Below the pieces are notes generated by a model that was not told the DNA's origin, did not search any database, and was given only the letters and a program-made list of their open reading frames with translations. From NCBI RefSeq assembly GCF_964204865.1, contig NC_135250.1:10106001-10170000 (forward strand): a DNA stretch of 64,000 bases. The letters are read 5' to 3'. How positions within the stretch are numbered: the first letter of the stretch is position 1; each line of letters starts with the position of its first letter. The stretch comes from Styela clava. Taxonomy: Eukaryota; Chordata; Ascidiacea; Stolidobranchia; Styelidae. Of this stretch, positions 47,041-60,563 are shown one piece after another. The position numbers and the translations under genes are program-made.

Positions 47041-48981
47041 ATGTTGAGCTCCGTTACCAAGGGTGTTTTAATCCTATTAGTAATTGGAATTTTGAAAACA
47101 AATGGCGATTGCTGCGGTCGTGGTAAACACGGTATGTATATTTTTATACTTGTGTATTTTAAATCTCAACTTATCTGAACAATAAATTTAAAATGCGCAA
47201 TTTTTTCTGTAATATCTCACTGGTTCCCAACGTTTGAAAAACTAGTTCAATTCCCTGTTCTTATAGGCTTATACCATTTTCGCCACAAATTTTCAGAAAA
47301 ATGATTGTGAATTACAGTTGTACACGCACAAAAATTTCATTTTCAGTAACCCATATATATTTATTTTTATGAATTGTATGTTTTACCGTCGACTTTGGTT
47401 TTTCGTTTATCTCAGGATTTTGTCAAAATTGTGCGAAGGTTAGCATTTGGGGAAGACAAAAATGTTGTGGCCTGACAAGTGGAAAGAAAGGTGGAGGATG
47501 CAATATATTTTGTTGCAATTGTATATGTGCTCATGGACATCCTATTATCACCTGTAAGTCTACTTACTTGGTATTATTCGTAGAAAAGCAACGAGGTATT
47601 TTTCCTATTCGTGTGATAATATTGATTATAAAAATCAAAATGTTATTTAGTTTTGGTAACAATCTGGGCATTGATTCCACAATTAACAATAGCTATCAAA
47701 AATTCAATCCGTTGGATAAATTTTCTGTTTCGACCGACTCCGTGTCTACAGTGAAAGTATGTAGCTTTTGCCGTGTCGCGTCACCAGCATCCTCGGTTTC
47801 TTCTTCGGCAAGTTTATGTGCTTACTGCTTACAAGCTTAAAATGAGAAAAATCATATAAAAATGAGTCTGTCTGAAGATGGTCAGATTTGTTCTTTCAGC
47901 ATGTGTTTATCGACTCTTTGCTTAGTTACTTTGGAGTTCATTATAACTGAGAAATTCGGCGGAAATGATGACATTAATGATATATATTACAAATTTTTTG
48001 AAACGATTTTTCAATTTTACTTAGACAAGAGATACTTGAAAGAGGGCGAAAGAAGCCACTACACTTGTAAGCGAGACGTTCATACCGTTCCTCACGGTGA
48101 TGTTGACAGATACATCGACCACGATTCCAAGAAAAGCGCTTGGGAAGTTTTCAACAGCGTCGATCAAGACCAGGATCTCAAAATCAACCGGAATGAGTTT
48201 TTCGACGCTATCAAAGCTCGCTTGTCAGTGAGTAGAAATGAAGAAATATACCTTACTAAATTTACTATATTTAATACTACTACATTAGATAAAAAAGAGA
48301 CGCAAATATGTATAAATTTCTGCTATATTTTGCCATATTCCGGGGAATTGAGTGGAAAATAAGATAATTTAAGAAGACGAGTTATCAAGTGAAACGTGAA
48401 GAGTAAAGTATTTGTAAAAGCATTCCCAAATCAACGATATTTTGCCAGAAATATTGCTATGCTTGTTATACATTTCAAACGATATCACCACTAATACCCA
48501 ATAGTAAAACATCAAAATGATTGAATAGGATCTGGCACTGACTCGATATAGAATTTAGGAATTACTTTTTTGGTCAGGTATAAAAATAGGAGAAACAACT
48601 CAATACGAAATGCTGAACTGACGAAATTCCAAAAAAAATCGCAAAATTCGTAAAAGCTTGTATTCGTACGTAGTGCTAACTACGATATGACCCGGTAAAC
48701 GGTAACATTGTGTACACTCTTTGATTTGAATAAGAATTTCCATGTGTTCAATGTGTTTTTACTAACAGGATGACAACGATGATGCTGACTTATTCGCATC
48801 TCATCTGCTGGATACCGATTTCCTCGACACAATATCCGCCTATTTAGATGCTGATGATGAGGTGGTTCATGATACCGTGAAGGAACGTGCCATGCGTTCA
48901 ATTTTCCAGGAGTTTGATAAAATGGATGTGGATGAAGACGGGTATATCCAGGCTGGCGAATTCGACAAAGATTTAAAATAA
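47041..48981 (+). CDS. Secreted Cys-rich EF-hand protein, gene IV
   Basis: Exons 47041-47131, 47416-47553, 48025-48227 and 48769-48981 give 214 residues. The signal peptide has the GVLILLVIGI core and the mature start is near DCCGRG. The cysteine domain has the same eleven-cysteine pattern, and both EF-hand loops are complete (DQDQDLKINRNE, DVDEDGYIQAGE). It differs from gene V by RS/KR for TS/KQ around the twelfth cysteine in exon 3 and by D for E in HLLDTDF. AATAAA at 49097. Very recent duplicate of gene III, without its deletion. Confidence 0.9.
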
Positions 48982-51406
48982 ACCAAAAGTTATATCCTAT
49001 TGCCAGAAATTTGATTTTAGATTGAACTATAATATCATGAACTGAGAAAATTTCATTTCCGTAACATATAATAGGTTGCTTTTTGTACATATACCAAATA
49101 AAAAGTCACAGACTGATTGTTAACTATTTGACTTTTAAAATCTTTTCCGGTCTCAATTTTTGAAGAAATATTTTGAAATAAGAAGTACACTGAAAAGCAT
49201 CTCATGTGTTATTGACTGTTGTTTATTTGTGATAATTTACAAACCATATATTATATACCGCATTTTCTTGGACTTCATCATGTTTGGTATTAGCGAGGCA
49301 TTAAGATTCTATAATATCGTGTCGTGAGCCAAGGACGTATATTCATGGGGTAATCCCATTTTGAAATGTGAACAAAGCAGTTTTCTGTATCAAACATAGC
49401 AATTTTTGAGCTTGAAACGCTCTTACACCCTCAAAACTCCCGAGAACTCTTGTTTTCCGACCAGACCCGCTAGATGTTATGATCTAACTTCAGATTTCTT
49501 CAAATTGCAGAACCCCTCCCTTTAAAGATTCCTGGCTAACATTGGAAGTTAACGATAATTTTAGTGCTATTTCAATATTATTTTATATAATGATTATTTT
49601 GAGCTTGTCGGTGTGATTTAGAACCAGTCCAATCATTCAATGATAGTTGGTCACAGACCTTCCGATTATAGAAAATTCTAAGATTTAAGAATTGACTGAG
49701 ATTTTTCTGACAATATGGCAGTAACCACTGTTAGGAAAGTGATATTTTTGACTTTTATATTATAATATACTCAAATTTGCATTCAAACATTGTATGGTTG
49801 TATTGTATTGTATTTATGATTGTGGTGGCAGAAAGATTTCAGTGATATCTGCATCGATTCATATTCACAATGGAAACCTTGTTTCGTTTACGTCCGGTAA
49901 ATACCGCCTTCATCATCATCAAAGCACGCAATTCATATATGTACTGAAATGGTTTACAAAATTTCACTCCACTGGAAAAACTTTTTTTAAAATATATACC
50001 GAGCAAATTTGGTGATTCAATTGGAAATTTGAATTTGTGAAATATTTTGCGGAAATTTTCATTGGCAATAGACAAAAGCGGGAAGCAATTTGATGTTATA
50101 CAAATACGCTTGGTAAAATATTTAAAAAAAAAAAATTTTCACGGAAAAATATTCCTTCGAGACCTGACGAAATTTTCTTTCTATGAGCCACATTTTGACG
50201 AATGTAAAGTGCAATACTGCCCTACGCAAATCATTTGAACTTATGATTTATCAATTTTGGATTAATAAGTCCTTGTCAAAGTCCTGCGCAACTTCATGAG
50301 AAAAGTATTGCTATCCTATTTAAAAGTCGAAATTATTTCAATTCTAACACAAAATATACAAAAATACGAATATTTTGGCAAAATGAATCTGATTTCGAAA
50401 CTCACCCAGTATTCAAAACATAAAAATTTAAATGAGAAAATCTGACAGAAAACTAAAAAAAAGGTGTAATACCGCAAATGAATAGTGAATGAATATTTGA
50501 TTTATTCAAATAAATGACTAACTGATCAAAAATCATTAATGTTAAAACTGAATAGGCAGAAGAACAAGAAGAACATGCAAATCTTGCAACTTCATTTGCA
50601 CTGGAAAATTTTGCGAATCATATTTTTCAATCTCAGCATTTCTTCTAATTGTGCAAACAATTGAAAGAAATCACGCATAATGTAGCCTGAAATTTATAAA
50701 AAATATTCTGGCAATTTCATTTTCTTTTGTTTCGAATCCTCAATGTTAGATTTATATTTTATGAAATTGGTATATAAAAGCAACATTCAAAGATTCCAGA
50801 AAAACACACTCACCACGTTCTAAATGACAAATAAGTTATTATCCAGTTGGGGATAGGGTTAGGAATGACTTGAAAATTTGAATTTCTAGCGCTATATTAT
50901 CTCAATCGTTGGTGGTGTTTTTATTTTCAAATAATACAAATTGTTAACGATGGTGAAATTTAATTTTTCACCAAAAGGTATATAATAGAAGATAATGTTG
51001 AAAATAAACGCACAACTGTTGGCCGGACAGATAAACAAACTGCTAAATTTGTGCGATTTTTAAATGACTTCGAAAATAATCAGAGAAAAATAGTGCATAG
51101 AAACCTAAAAATTTAAGAACATTGTCTTGAATATTACAAATTTGATTTTTGTTTTATGTTCAGTAAATTCGGCAAAAATTGGAGGAGTTGGGTATAAAAA
51201 TATTGAGAAATATGTACACAAATTCAATTATATTTAACTTAATAGGCCATTTTATCAAAATATTCCATGCTAATTTTTATTCATAACTCTACAAAAGGAA
51301 GACAAACATTTTCCAAGCAATGCTTGCTAGTAATTTTGTCTTTGGCCCAAAATACACCTGAAAATGACATTTAAAATATGTCTTTTATACAGCATTAATC
51401 TTAAAC

Positions 51407-53342
51407 ATGTTGAGCTCCGTTACCAAGGGTGTTTTAATCTTATTAGTAATTGGAATTTTGAAAACAAATGGCGATTGCTGCGGTCGTGGTAAACACGGTA
51501 TGTATATTTTTATACTTGTGTATTTTAAATCTCAACTTATCTGAACAATAAATTTAAAATGCGCAATTTTTCTGTAATATCTCACTGGTTCCCAACGTTT
51601 GAAAAACTAGTTCAATTCCCTGTTCTCATGGGCTTATACCATTTTCGCCACAAATTTTCAGCAAAATGATTGTGAATTACAGTTGTACACGCACAAAAAT
51701 TTCATTTTCAGAAACCCATATTTATTTTTATGAATTGTATGTTTTACCGTCGACTTTGGTTTTTCGTTTATCTCAGGATTTTGTCAAAATTGTGCGAAGG
51801 TTAGCATTTGGGGAAGACAAAAATGTTGTGGCCTGACAAGTGGAAAGAAAGGTGGAGGATGCAATATATTTTGTTGCAATTGTATATGTGCTCATGGACA
51901 TCCTATTATCACCTGTAAGTCTACTTACTTGGTATTATTCGTAGAAAAGCAACGAGGTATTTTTCCTATTCGTGTGATAATATTGATTATAAAAATCAAA
52001 ATGTTATTTAGTTTTGGTAACAATCTGGGCATTGATTCCACAATTAACAATAGCTATCAAAAATTCAATCCGTTGGATAAATTTTCTGTTTCGACCGACT
52101 CCGTGTCTACAGTGAAAGTATGTAGCTTTTGCCGTGTCGCGTCACCAGCATTCTCGGTTTCTTCTTCGGCAAGTTTATGTGCTTACTGCTTACAAGCTTA
52201 AAATGAGAAAAATCATATAAAAATGAGTCCGTCTGAAGATGGTCAGATTTGTTCTTTCAGCATGTGTTTATCGACTCTTTGCTTAGTTACTTTGGAGTTC
52301 ATTATAACTGAGAAATTCGGCGGAAATGATGACATTAATGATATATATTACAAATTTTTTGAAACGATTTTTCAATTTTACTTAGACAAGAGATACTTGA
52401 AAGAGGGCGAAACAAGCCACTACACTTGTAAGCAAGACGTTCATACCGTTCCTCACGGTGATGTTGACAGATACATCGACCACGATTCCAAGAAAAGCGC
52501 TTGGGAAGTTTTCAACAGCGTCGATCAAGACCAGGATCTCAAAATCAACCGGAATGAGTTTTTCGACGCTATCAAAGCTCGCTTGTCAGTGAGTAGAAAT
52601 GAAGAAATATACTTTACTAAATTTACTATATTTAATACTACTACATTAGATAAAAAAGAGACGCAAATATGTATAAATTTCGGGTATATTTTGCCATATT
52701 CCGGGGAATGGAGTGGAAAATAAGATAATTTAAAAAGACGAGTTATCAAGTGAAACGTGAAGAGTAAAGTATTTGTAAAAGCATTCCCAAATCAACGATA
52801 TTTTGCCAGAAATATTGCTATGCTTGTTATACATTTCAAACGATATCACCACTAATACCCAATAGTAAAACATCAAAATGATTGAATAGGATCTGGCACT
52901 GACTCGATATAGAATTTAGGAATTACTTTTTTGGTCAGGTATAAAAATATGAAAAACAACTCAATACGAAATGCTGAACTGACGAAATTCCAAAAAAAAT
53001 CGCAAAATTCGTAAAAGCTTGTATTCGTACGTAGTGCTAACTACGATATGACCCGGTAAACGGTAACATTGTGTATACTCTTCAATTTGAATAAGAATTT
53101 CCATGTGTTCAATGTGTTTTTACTAACAGGATGACAACGATGATGCTGACTTATTCGCATCTCATCTGCTGGAAACCGATTTCCTCGACACAATATCCGC
53201 CTATTTAGATGCTGATGATGAGGTGGTTCATGATACCGTGAAGGAACGTGCCATGCGTTCAATTTTCCAGGAGTTTGATAAAATGGATGTGGATGAAGAC
53301 GGGTATATCCAGGCTGGCGAATTCGACAAAGATTTAAAATAA
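51407..53342 (+). CDS. Secreted Cys-rich EF-hand protein, gene V
   Basis: Exons 51407-51497, 51777-51914, 52386-52588 and 53130-53342 give 214 residues. All features are as in gene IV: signal peptide, eleven-cysteine domain, twelfth cysteine before the EF pair, two canonical loops, acidic linker and a C-terminal DKDLK. Exon 3 keeps the ET-S and KQD residues also seen in gene II, so gene V may be closer to the parent of units III and IV. AATAAA at 53462. Last plus-strand copy. Confidence 0.9.
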
Positions 53343-56121
53343 ACCAAAAGTTATATCCTATTGCCAGAAATTTGATTTTAGATTGAACTATAATATCATG
53401 AACTGAGAAAATTTCATTTTCGTAACATATAATAGGTTGCTTTTTGTACATATATATACCAAATAAAAAGTCACCGACTGATTGTTAACTATTTGACTTT
53501 TAATAATCTTTTCCGGTCTCAATTTTTGAAGAAATATTTTGAAATAAGAAGTACACTGAAAAGCATCTCATGTGTTATTGACTGTTGTTTATTTGTGATA
53601 ATTTACAAACCATATAATATATACCACATTTTCTTGGACTTTATCATGTTTGGTATTAGCGAGGCATTAAGATTCTATAATATCGTGACGTGAGCCAAGG
53701 ACGTATATTCATGGGGTAATCCCATTTTGAAATGTGAACAAAGCAGTTTTCTGTATCAAACATAGCAATTTTTGAGCTTGAAACGCTCTTACACCCTCAA
53801 AACTCCCGAGAACTCTAGTTTTCCGACCAGACCCGCTAGATGTTATGGTCTAACTTCAGATTTCTTCAAATTGCAGAACCCCTCCCTTTAAAAATTCCTG
53901 GCTAACATTGGAAGTTAACGATAATTTTAGTGCTATTTCAATATTATTTTATATAATGATTATTTTGAGCTTGTCGGTGTGATTTAGAACCAGTCCAATC
54001 ATTCAATGATAGATAGACCTTTCGATTATAGAAAATTCTAAGATTTAAGAATTGACTGAGATTTTTCTGACAATATGGCAGTAACCACTGTTAGGAAAGT
54101 GATATTTTTGACTTTTATATTATAATATACTCAAATTTGCATTCAAACATTGTATGGTTGTATTGTATTGTATTTATGATTGTTGTGGCAGAAAGATTTC
54201 AGTGGTATCTACGTCGATTCATATTCACAATAAAAACCTTGTTTCGTTTACGTCCGGTAAATACTGCCTTCATCGTCATCAAAGCACGCTATTCATATAT
54301 GTACTGAAATGATTTATAAAATTTCACTCCACTGGAAAAAAAATTTCTGAAATATATACCGAGCAAATTTGGTGATTCAATTGGAAATTTGAATTCGGGA
54401 AATAATTTGCGGAAATTTTCATTGACAATAGTCAAAAGCGGGAAACAATTTGATGTTATACAAATACGCTCGGTAAAATATTTTTATGAAAAAAATTTTA
54501 CGGAAAAAAATTCCTTCGAGACCTGACGAAATTTTCTTTCTATGAGCCACATTTTGACGAATGTAAAGTGAAATCACGTCCCACGCAATTCATTTGAACT
54601 TATGATTTACCAATTTTGGATTAATGAGTCCTTGTCAAAGTCCTGCGCAAGGTCTTACGCGAAGAAGTAGGAGCGTTCGCTAAAACCCCAAATATACAAA
54701 GAAATGACGGTATCATTATAGCGCAAGCGTTTGCTCACAGGTGTTGATCAGTTTGGGGCTTAGGCCAATGCATTCATGTGTACTGAATACATTTAGGTAA
54801 AAAGTCACATAACTGAATTTTTTGAATCTCAAGTAACTTGCTAAAAAATATTCACTGGACAAAAACGGATGAGAGCTCATTGGCGAAGATCCGATTTACG
54901 ATAAATTTGTAATTTTAACCAGAAAAGCATTAGCGAGAATGGCAATAACGGTAGGTAGAAGGACATTGGGATATATTAGATTGAGACTTGCTTCACCAAA
55001 ACATTGTCATTATTTGATGCTTCTTGGTGCGAACCGTGCGATTTTCAAAAAAAAACCTTTGATTTTCCCCCAAAAAACATACTCCTTTTAGAAATAAATT
55101 TAAAAAGTGTGATTTTGAAATGCTGGAACAAAATTATGCATTAGATATGGAAGTGATAGTCATATTCCAATGATAGCTCATTGCAATAATCAGAAGGCCA
55201 CAATGCCGACTGCAAGCCACAATGACAACTGCTGCTGCTAATAATATAGCATTCACATTAAAATGAGGCAATTCAGATTTCTTTTCCTAATGAATTTAAT
55301 TGCCAATATCATAGTTTATGCGTCAACAAATTCATTTTTTTTAACTGCCTTATTTTAAGCTTGAAATTGTAAAAAAACTACCTATGTTACATCTTAGCTT
55401 ATCCTTTCCACCTGTATTAGGTTCTCCCCCACTCTACGTGTGTCAGAAATAAAGCGGATATTATGGGTTATGCGAATTCATATTTTTATCATTAATTAAT
55501 CATCATTAAAATAGATCATTAAAATAGAAATTAAATTCAAAGCATAAAATACTTGAACAGAAGGTTATTCTTGAATAATAAAATTCCTTTTTTGGGTAAA
55601 TTAAATGAAAATTAGCATCTAATAAATACGGACAAGCATAGATACCATTTGTTGTAACTCATTCACAGGACCCCAGAATCAAAATCCAGGTTATTTGGAA
55701 CATATTTTAGAAAAACATAACTTTTGTTCAAAGAGTCCTAGATTACTGAAACGATGGGTATAATCATACACAAACGGGTCAAGGGTCAATATATATATTT
55801 TTTTCATTTTTGTAAAAGTAATGTATGAGTTAGGTTCATTTCAGGCCACCATGTATATTTTATCGGAAAGTACATTATTCCGTATTCAATACATAATGAA
55901 AAGCATAATGTTTTAAAAAAAGTAAATATGAAGAACTGCGGTAAGTCTAATATATACGATAGATAACAGTTTATCATGGGGCAAGCAGATCTGTTAATCG
56001 AAACGATATTAAAATTTACGAGTTTAAACATCTCTATTTAAAAACTTGATATTCAATAAAATTTTACAGTTTTACAGGTACTGATTGTCTTCATTAGTTC
56101 TTCTACATATCCATAATTTAT
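53343..56121. other. 3' flank of the EF-hand array
   Basis: Bases to about 54640 repeat the inter-unit sequence. About 54640-55640 matches the far 3' flank of gene I (32815-33500), so the array expanded between these outer flanks. From 55640 to 56121 nothing is recognised. Confidence 0.6.
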
Positions 56122-57559
56122 TTATTCCAAATCGTGGTCGAATTCAGCAGCCTGAATCAAGCCATCTCCGTTGTCATCCATCATATTGAACTCTCGAGCA
56201 ATAATCGAGCCGAGATTGTTTTCGACATCTTCATCAGCATCTTCCATCAATTCTTCGTCGTTGATCGCATCGATAAAAGACAGAATTTCACCTTTATCAT
56301 TGGATTTCAGAAGATCGGAGGCCAAGAGATGGGCTTCGTTGTGCTGTATTTTTGGTATCAGAGAGTTAGACAGTTTAAGTTAAATATACCAATTTAAGCC
56401 TAGATTAGTGTATATATATATATATATATATAAGTATGGATTCATAAACAATGAAACTAACCAATCTAGTAATTTGATAAGTAATGTAATCTCGCACACT
56501 CAATGCGCAAAACTTACTGACGGCAACAAAAATGCCGAATCTATTCGTCATACAACAAAATTCCCGATTATGGTTTACACACTCACCGACAGACGATTCT
56601 TGATGGCTTTCAAAAACTCGCCAGGGTTAATGACCATGTCCCCATCATCATCGATGCTGTTAAAAGTCTCCCAAGTATCTTTCATCTCTTCAATATGAAT
56701 CTTGTCTTCGTCGCCTTCAGCGGTTTTGGTAGTGCATCGGTACTTGGCACTCAACCACCATCCGGCTAAAAAGAAACACAAACACAGTATAAGCAGTAGT
56801 ATTAGTGGATACGAATTTCTCGTTATTCTAATGGGGCGAAGCATAAGCGTTGGTTTCCTAGCTCAATGATTTTTCGTGATTGGTGCCAAACCAACCCAAG
56901 GCTTTACATGCAAGGCTTCATTCACATGTAGCCCGTATTGCGAATCTTTCATAATTTTCACGTCGATATCGCAATGAAAACATCATCACATGAAATGCCT
57001 GCAAATGTCGATAAAGCAAGGTATGAATATAAAATTGAAGAAACCTTATTAGCCATCTAGAGCGCTAACAACATTCATCAAAATATTCTACTCTGAAAAA
57101 ATAACTTAAAAATTACATACAGTTTACTACTTACAAAGTTTGACAAAGGTAGCATGGCCTTTTCTGCAGGAGCATGCACAGCAGAATACATTGCAGCCAT
57201 GCCCATGTCCACTCCCGGTGCCACAACATTTTCGATGATTGATAGCACCAACCTTACTACAGTCGTTGCAATATCCTGTATTATGTAAATATGTTTACAA
57301 TATCATAAAAAGTTCAACGGAATTTAAGTTAAGTTAAAGCTGAATGTATATATATACTGCACATTCTATGCAGATTATTTAAAAATTCGATTCTACACTA
57401 AATGGTTAAGAACTTTTGATCATACTATTTCCAAACGAAATTATATACATATATATATACATATGAATACTAACCCAATTTGCCATGTCCACAACATTTT
57501 GCTGAAGTTTCATAAATAGCCAGGCACGATAGAAATCCCAAAACCAACAGAATATTCAT
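56122..57559 (-). CDS. Secreted Cys-rich EF-hand protein, gene VI (divergent, minus strand)
   Basis: Reading on the minus strand, the exons are 57559-57475, 57275-57135, 56765-56587 and 56343-56122, total 208 residues. The intron phases (1, 1, 0) are the same as in genes I-V. It starts MNILLVLGFLSCLAIYETSA, a signal peptide, then the cysteine domain KCCGHG...GYCNDCSKVG...KCCGTGSGHGHGCNVFCC with the same spacing logic. Both EF loops are canonical (DDDGDMVINPGE and DDNGDGLIQAAE). The linker is shorter and the sequence outside motifs is only distantly similar. The stop codon overlaps AATAAATAAA. Convergent with gene V, it is probably an old paralogue left out of the recent amplification. It shows which parts of the family are under constraint: cysteines, EF loops and exon structure. 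Confidence 0.88.
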
Positions 57560-57800
57560 TTTGTTCAGTTAGAAATCACAATCTGAATACAAGATAGGAA
57601 GGATAAACGTTGTAACCCGAGTGCCAAGAGGTAGGTGAAGCTTTAGAGACGTTTTTTTACTATTATGGTGAAAACACTTTCTTCTGATCTTTTCTGTCCG
57701 ACATGGGATAATCATGACATCATAAGATGTTGAGCATGTCTCAACACGAAATAAACTTTTAGTTTATAGTTAGAAATCTAGGTAAGCGAACGAATTCAAA
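57560..57800. other. 5' flank of gene VI
   Basis: Short upstream region on the minus-strand side of gene VI. No confident TATA box could be assigned. Confidence 0.4.
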
Positions 57801-58448
57801 GTCAACAAACGAAAGCTATTTTGATTAGATTGCGAAGCTTATATACTCAGCTAAAGGCAGTTAAATTGTGTACATCATTAGCGGAGCACTGAGAGGAAGA
57901 CCTACACCTAGTTGGGAACGGTCTTGCATTTTATCGTGTGCCCATATTGTGAAAAAATGATCTACAAAAACATTTTTTCAAATGCAAAATACGTTTCCTG
58001 TTTTCTAGTCAAACAGAATTTTTTGAAGAATGCAAAATTTTTTTTGGAGTGTGATAAAGACCATATGCCAATGGGAACAGTATAGGTCAGCATCAAATAT
58101 TCAAGTTTTAGCGTGACACAAAGTCAAAGCGTGATTCGAAGTCAACAAACGAAAGCTATTTTGATTAGATTGCGAAGCTTATATACCCAGGTAAAGGCAG
58201 TTAAATTGCGTACATCATTAGCGAAGCACTGAGAGGAAGACCTACACCTAGTTGGGGACGGTCTTGCATTTTATCGTGTGCCCATATTGTGAAAAAATGA
58301 TCTACAAAAACATTTTTTTAAATGCAAAATACGTTTCCTGTTTACTAGTCAGACGGAATTTTTGAAGAATGCAAAATTTTTTTTGGTGTGTGATAAAGAC
58401 CAATGGGAACAGTATAGGTCAGCATCAAATATTCAAGTTTTAGCGTGA
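57801..58448. repeat. Direct tandem duplication, offset 340 bp
   Basis: Bases from 57801 (GTCAACAAACGAAAGC) repeat from 58141 with few differences, up to about 58125 and 58448. It lies 240-890 bases upstream of gene VI, so it may have doubled its regulatory region; that is inference. Confidence 0.9.
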
Positions 58449-59792
58449 CACTGTCAACGCCTTGAAAATTCACGAGTCGCGACATCCTTTCGAAGTTATT
58501 GTTTCAACGGTTCAAAACTGGCTGATCAAATGGCAATAATTTCCCCGATATGATACCATCGAGTAGAATATACCTTATTGGGAATTTTCGGAGGTATTTT
58601 TGACCGTTGGGACTTCTTATAACCCGATAACCGACTATTCAATTTGATGTCTGCATGCACAGTCTGGCTTGGAAAACATAACTCGAATCAAATAAAGCCA
58701 CATATCAGATCACGGTCAAATATACGATTTCGCGGCCAGACTAAGTTGAAAAAGCGACATTAGGCTTGCAGGTAATTGACAAAAATCAATTCCGTAATTA
58801 CGGCAAAATCAATTACGTAATGACCCCGTAATTGTGATATTTTTCCACGCATTTAAACCTATCATAACAACCAATTGAATCCACTTCTTTTCCGAATGGG
58901 ACATTGAAGTTGGGTTTTCATATTCTTGGCAGTACAACACGCCATCGGCAGATGTTAAAGACAAATATCAAGGAGTGAATTCAAATTAATTTTATTCTGA
59001 TTTTTATCTTTTGTGTTAGCTTTGATTTCCTTTATCACCTTCGCAAATTAACCGTCCCATTTTTATGCGATCAATTTTATTTTATCATTACCGACACTGG
59101 TATACGGTTATTTATGGAAACGATAGTTTTTTAAAACCACCTTAGTACTGAATAAAAATTAAGGGTTTCTAATTTATTAACCAACGACGAGCGTATTCAC
59201 TCATTTGATTATACTTGCGATTTCCTCGCGACGAAGACTTGTTTTTGCAGCGTCTTCTGCATTATTCGACATTACTGCCTTGTTAGCATTTTATAATAAT
59301 AATTATTGATGTCGACTTATTGACGATATTCCGATTACCATGCTTCATTTTACATTTAATCATTTCGCGGACTGAATGTTTAAAACATTATTTGCGATAA
59401 ATTTAGATTAAATATTATTTATTTGAGTATATTTTAAATATCGAACTTATATGATATGCCTTCTCCGAAAATACAAAAGTTATATCGCAAAACAATGCAT
59501 TTTGTGACATTTATTTTACACTCACGACATTAATTTGCTAACTCAAGTCGGCGATCCTATCGGCCAAGATTGACACAAGTTTGGTCGAGTGCCGGTGGTA
59601 TTCAAGTAGACGATAAATCAAAATAAGTTGCCGCATTTGGTAAGACAGTTAATCATACATGGCCGAAATATTGAGAGGAATTGTGAAAAACATCATGCGC
59701 AAGGCCAAGTCCGGACTGATATATAACGATAAAACCGTTAACAGAACATCAAGATTTTGTAATAGAAAATGGATCTCGCACAGAATAAACAC

Positions 59793-60290
59793 ACTGGCTC
59801 ATATTTGATTATGTATGATAGCAGTTAAATTTTTTTGCGGTCCGCGAGGAATCCGTCGTTTTGCTGTTTCTCTGCCGTCTCAATCGCTTTACCGATGCCG
59901 AGAAGACGAAGTTGCGTTGGTTCATTACGCAATCTCTCTTTTGTCGTCATACTGGCTCATATTTGATTATGTATGATAGCAGTTAAATTTTTTTGTGGTC
60001 CGCGAGGAATCCGTCGTCTTGCTGTTTCTCTGCCGTCTCAATCGCTTTACCGATGCCGAGAAGACGAAGTTGCGTTGGTTCATTACGCAATCTCTCTTTT
60101 GTCGTCATATTGCTATTTGATAAGCGCGACATTAATTATCACGGCGAGGTATTGGCGCGAGTGATCAATCGCTCTTTTGGCTTATTTGGTTCCAATTCGT
60201 CGCGAAAGCTCTTCGTTAAATTTCACAAAATCGTCGTGTTGAAAGGTTATGGATATTTTCCTGTCTATACCCTAAGTATGAAATAAAACA
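59793..60290. repeat. 158-bp tandem pair, fragment of the 10732-type element
   Basis: ACTGGCTCATATTTG recurs at 59793 and 59951 with the following 158 bases duplicated. The part from about 59838 onward (GCGGTCCGCGAGG and beyond) resembles 10765-10960 inside the other hAT-like element, so a fragment of one element was captured in another and then duplicated. The open frames here are not thought to be genes. Confidence 0.75.
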
Positions 60291-60563
60291 GCCAAAAACA
60301 GTATGATATTCCATGTTCATATATCAAGTGTTGATATTAACATTAAAGAATGATTAAGCATTGCTAATCCACACTTGGTGGGGAATTCCCACTATTTAAA
60401 CGCGTGACTATAAAATAAAATGAAATAGAAACGGAACATATATACCATAAGTAACGGAAAACTGGAACAAGTAAATAATAAACAAAAGTAAAATGGATAC
60501 AAATGTTTGATAGACCATGTTTGAAAGATTGATCTCCTGCGTTCATTAGTCATTTCACCCGAA

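Larger units (their letters stand above)
40700..54640. repeat. Tandem segmental array, units of about 4.37 kb
   Basis: Genes III, IV and V start 4379 and 4366 bases apart, and each unit includes 5' flank, gene and 3' flank. Identity between units is very high even outside exons; short non-coding open frames at 42102-42371 and 46481-46750 translate identically. Gene II lies 4144 bases upstream of gene III in an older, more divergent unit. The array ends near 54640, where sequence shared with the far 3' flank of gene I resumes. Confidence 0.92.
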
